NCBI GenBank assembly: GCA_023258355.1
Contig: JALQZL010000064.1
Location: forward strand, 1 to 8,350
Source of the DNA: Wenzhouxiangellaceae bacterium
Lineage (GTDB): Bacteria; Pseudomonadota; Gammaproteobacteria; Xanthomonadales; Wenzhouxiangellaceae
Direction of reading: 5' to 3'
DNA length: 8,350 nt
Shown here: one piece after another, positions 6,040 to 8,350 of the stretch
Position numbering within the stretch: position 1 is the stretch's first letter
Layout: every line of letters starts with the position of its first letter
The notes under the pieces: generated by a model
The model's database searches: none
The model's input: only the letters and a program-made list of their open reading frames with translations
What the model was told of the DNA's origin: nothing
Translations under genes and position numbers: made by a program

Positions 6040-6968
6040 GCCTGTCTGTGTCCAAATCAAGCCGCATTACTGGCCCAAGCCGAGAGCGAGGGGCTGCCTT
6101 GATGATCGCTTTGGTCTTGGTTAGTTTGGCCAGTGTTCTGGGGTTGAGTTTAATTGAGCACGCACAGAACACGATCGGACGTTCTCAGGCCATGGTCAAT
6201 CGAGCCAAAGCCGATCAGTTGAGTCAGGGCATGGCGATTCTCTCCAAACGCACGCTGGAAGATATCTTGGCGTTGGATGAAAGACAGAAAATGGCCATCA
6301 ATATCTATGAGTGGACACCGCCTTATCAGATTGAGGGAGGATGGATACAGGGCCGACTCATTGAGGTCAGTCACCGCTTCAATCTTAATGCCCTGTTTCA
6401 TCCTGAGGCGTCTACCCGTGCCCATGCCCGAACTGTCTTCCAAAACTTATTGCAGTCACTCAATATCGATCTTCGACGATCAGAGATCTGGTTTGATTGG
6501 TTGGCCGGTGATGGCGGGGTATCCCAATCCGAAGCGCAGCAAAGATTTCCTTTGATACACGTCAGTGAACTCAGAGAGTGGCCGGGCATGGATACCAACA
6601 CCTATCTGGCCCTGATGCCGTGGGTTAGCGTGTTGCCAACCCCTGAATTGAAAATCAACATTAACCAAACCACGCCAACCATTCTGGCATCTGCCGTTTA
6701 TGGTCTCGATACCGTGCAGGCTGAGCGTTTGCTGATGGGCAGACCGTTTATGCGACTGGCAGATGTTTGGGCGCATCCAGTGATGCAAAACATTGAAATG
6801 AGCTCAGAAGAGCGCGCAACGTGGACGTTGAAGCCATTGCATTATCTCGGTCAATCACGCGTCACACTGGGAGATGAAGAGGGCCCAGTGGTCTATGACA
6901 CCTTCAGGCTGATTTCACCCATGGGCTCGGGTTATGATTTTAGGTACGTCAGTCAAGGAACGCCTTAA
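6036..6968 (+). CDS. gspK: Type II secretion system minor pseudopilin GspK
   Basis: GspK is the large minor pseudopilin that caps the pseudopilus tip. The 310-residue precursor starts at GTG 6036, which overlaps the gspJ stop as GTGA. Its leader ends RERG (residue 19) and the mature chain begins AALMIALVLVSLASVL; the absence of Glu at mature position 5 is a known feature of GspK. Family landmarks are HRFNLNALF (113-121), DWLAGDG (154-160), VSELREWPGM (176-185), and LKININQTTP (205-214). The region after DWLAGDG is short: homologues usually have a longer Asp/Glu-rich stretch of the DWxDxD...EDxxY type that holds calcium, and this protein goes to VSELR within about 16 residues. Function as the tip cap is inferred from the family and from its place after gspI and gspJ. 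Confidence 0.94.
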   Translation: MSLSVSKSSRITGPSRERGAALMIALVLVSLASVLGLSLIEHAQNTIGRSQAMVNRAKADQLSQGMAILSKRTLEDILALDERQKMAINIYEWTPPYQIEGGWIQGRLIEVSHRFNLNALFHPEASTRAHARTVFQNLLQSLNIDLRRSEIWFDWLAGDGGVSQSEAQQRFPLIHVSELREWPGMDTNTYLALMPWVSVLPTPELKININQTTPTILASAVYGLDTVQAERLLMGRPFMRLADVWAHPVMQNIEMSSEERATWTLKPLHYLGQSRVTLGDEEGPVVYDTFRLISPMGSGYDFRYVSQGTP

Positions 6969-8184
6969 GCTTTTGAATACTGCAACCTCACATAAGAAAG
7001 CCTCTGCCCAAGGCCCTGAGTATCCTTGCTTGGTGGTGTGGTGGGGCAACAGTTGCGTGGGGCTTGGGCCACTGGATTGGCTGGCATTGGATCGATCAGA
7101 TAAGCCTCTGGCCGAGGGCAGTGTCGAAGACTCCCAAGCGCTCCCCAGGGCGGAGCGCGTGATTGCATTGATCGATAGCCATCATGTGACGCCGTTGGTG
7201 CTGGATTTGCCTAAGTTGTCTGCTAAGCGACAGTCGCAGGCATTGCAGTGGGCTGCCGAGGAATTCGTGGCGGGGCCGATTGAAGATGAGCATGTGGTCG
7301 CCGGTAAACGCAACGCAGCTGGTCAGTTACAAGCCCTGACCATCCAAAATGTCTTAATGGAACAAGCCCAAGAAACCCTCCAGCGTGCACGCGTGGATGT
7401 GTTGCTACCCGATGCGCTGTGCTTACCCTACCAGCCAGGGAATGTCAGCATTGCCCTTTGGAAAGGTCGCCTGTTGATTCGTTGGGGAGAGTGGTCTTTC
7501 GGGGCCTTTGAGCCCCATGTCGGGTTGATGATGTTGGAAGACCTTACCGACCAAGCATGGCTCTGGTGGGGAGATGCACCGCCGCCTGAAGCACTTGAAG
7601 CGCGGGTTGCTCGCCAAGCGTCAGATCAGTCGGTGATGGCTGTGTTGGCTCAAGAAGCCAAAACAGCCCCCATTAATTTGCTATCGGGTCCTTATCAGGG
7701 AGCCACCTCGCACGTTCTGCGCAGTCAGTGGGCATGGGTGGGCGGCTTGCTGGCTGTCATTGGCCTGGTGGCGTTGGTTTCTTTGGCGGTGGAGCGACAA
7801 CTCTTGGCTCATGAAGCCAAGACATTGCGAGGCGAAGTGGCCAGCACATTCCAAACGCTGTTTCCCAATCAGCCTGCCATTGGTCGAGAGCGTGAATTGG
7901 TGATGAGAGAGTTGGCAAGGCTTCAGTATGGGCGATCTGCGGGCTTGCTTGAATTGTTGTCGCGCGTGATGCCTCTTCTTGCCGGGCAGTCAGATTTATC
8001 CATGGAGGCGTTGACGTTTCAGGCAGGCGCACTCTCACTGACCGTCCGAGCCCCCAATGTCGCTTCTTTGGACGCATTCGGTGCTCAAATTAGAAATTCA
8101 GGCTTAAGCGCCTCGGTTGAGTCAGCGACCTTATCTGAAGATGGGGCCAGTGGCCAAGTCATTATCCAAAGAGGTGACCGATGA
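6934..8184 (+). CDS. gspL: Type II secretion system inner-membrane platform protein GspL
   Basis: GspL recruits the ATPase GspE to the inner membrane through its cytoplasmic domain and pairs with GspM in the periplasm. The 416-residue reading shows an actin-like cytoplasmic domain (about 30-245) with LVLDLPKLSAKRQSQALQWAAEE (in parts at 88-110), LLPDALCLP (157-165) and the pre-membrane motif NLLSGPY (248-254). A single transmembrane helix lies at about 266-286. A coiled stretch and a small ferredoxin-like periplasmic domain follow, starting near VMPLLAG (345-351). The start is uncertain: ATG 6934 lies 35 bases inside gspK with a weak ribosome site, while TTG 6973, after AAGGAA (6955-6960), would leave a 4-bp gap and remove 13 residues. 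Either leaves the conserved domain intact. Confidence 0.92.
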   Translation: MILGTSVKERLKLLNTATSHKKASAQGPEYPCLVVWWGNSCVGLGPLDWLALDRSDKPLAEGSVEDSQALPRAERVIALIDSHHVTPLVLDLPKLSAKRQSQALQWAAEEFVAGPIEDEHVVAGKRNAAGQLQALTIQNVLMEQAQETLQRARVDVLLPDALCLPYQPGNVSIALWKGRLLIRWGEWSFGAFEPHVGLMMLEDLTDQAWLWWGDAPPPEALEARVARQASDQSVMAVLAQEAKTAPINLLSGPYQGATSHVLRSQWAWVGGLLAVIGLVALVSLAVERQLLAHEAKTLRGEVASTFQTLFPNQPAIGRERELVMRELARLQYGRSAGLLELLSRVMPLLAGQSDLSMEALTFQAGALSLTVRAPNVASLDAFGAQIRNSGLSASVESATLSEDGASGQVIIQRGDR

Positions 8185-8350
8185 AGGCGTTTTGGCAGCA
8201 GTTAGATGAGGCTCAGCAAAAGTGGCTGATGGTGCTCGGCGTCTTTGTTTTGTTGGTGGTGGCGTACGTGGGTGTCTGGGAACCATTGAGCCAGTCTCGG
8301 GATGCCAAACGCGAAGAAGTGGCCTACCATCAAGCCACCCTCAATAGGTT
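8181..8350 (+). CDS. gspM: Type II secretion system protein GspM, N-terminal fragment
   Basis: GspM is a bitopic inner-membrane protein that binds GspL and stabilises the T2SS platform. The gene begins at ATG 8181, overlapping the gspL stop as ATGA, and runs off the right edge after 56 codons. The visible part has a short charged cytoplasmic N-terminus (MKAFWQQLDEAQQKW), a transmembrane helix (about 16-32, LMVLGVFVLLVVAYVGV), then WEPL and a polar, likely coiled periplasmic start. The W-x-P after the helix is typical of GspM. Sequence alone would be a weak call; position directly after gspL makes it convincing. Confidence 0.88.
   Translation, partial: MKAFWQQLDEAQQKWLMVLGVFVLLVVAYVGVWEPLSQSRDAKREEVAYHQATLNR

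Noticed and set aside
5810..6172. 120-codon minus-strand open frame across the gspJ/gspK junction
   Set aside because: It lies antisense to two confidently identified, coupled genes and has no supporting motif.

Overview
The window reads as ordinary chromosomal DNA of a Gram-negative bacterium, most likely a gammaproteobacterium and possibly marine. This rests on protein similarity recognised by eye (type II secretion genes, PrmA, RsmE, a K+-type membrane pyrophosphatase), the dense GspG-to-GspM operon and the moderate GC content. I see no rRNA, tRNA, CRISPR array, insertion sequence or phage gene.

Layout. (1) Bases 1-122 hold the 3' end of a plus-strand sodium/proton-coupled dicarboxylate/amino-acid symporter. 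(2) A perfect 28-bp palindrome at 173-200 separates it from the converging minus-strand genes and looks like a bidirectional terminator. (3) Bases 226-4038 carry a minus-strand group transcribed rsmE, prmA, hppA: a 16S rRNA methyltransferase, the ribosomal protein L11 methyltransferase (1-nt overlap with rsmE), and a K+-stimulated membrane pyrophosphatase. (4) A 79-bp divergent intergenic region (4039-4117), together with the rsmE start codon, holds three consecutive inverted repeats and a plausible promoter for the plus-strand operon. (5) From 4118 to the end of the window runs a tightly coupled type II secretion system (T2SS) operon in the order gspG, H, I, J, K, L, M; gspM is cut by the window edge.

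How the genes work together. GspG is the major pseudopilin and GspH, I, J and K the minor ones. All carry a short leader, a Gly cleavage site and a hydrophobic N-terminal helix; GspK alone lacks the Glu at mature position 5, as its family does. GspI/J/K normally form the tip complex that starts pseudopilus assembly. GspL and GspM form the inner-membrane platform that couples the ATPase GspE to the pseudopilus. The secretin (gspD), ATPase (gspE), platform protein gspF and gspC are not upstream of gspG, so this is the second half of a split T2SS locus or a rearranged one.

The points most worth checking are: loss of the canonical calcium-ligand residues in GspG, with a matching shortened acidic loop in GspK; the inverted-repeat cluster that places the rsmE start codon in a hairpin; the gspG-first operon; and the ion specificity of the pyrophosphatase. 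I found no clearly novel biological system.
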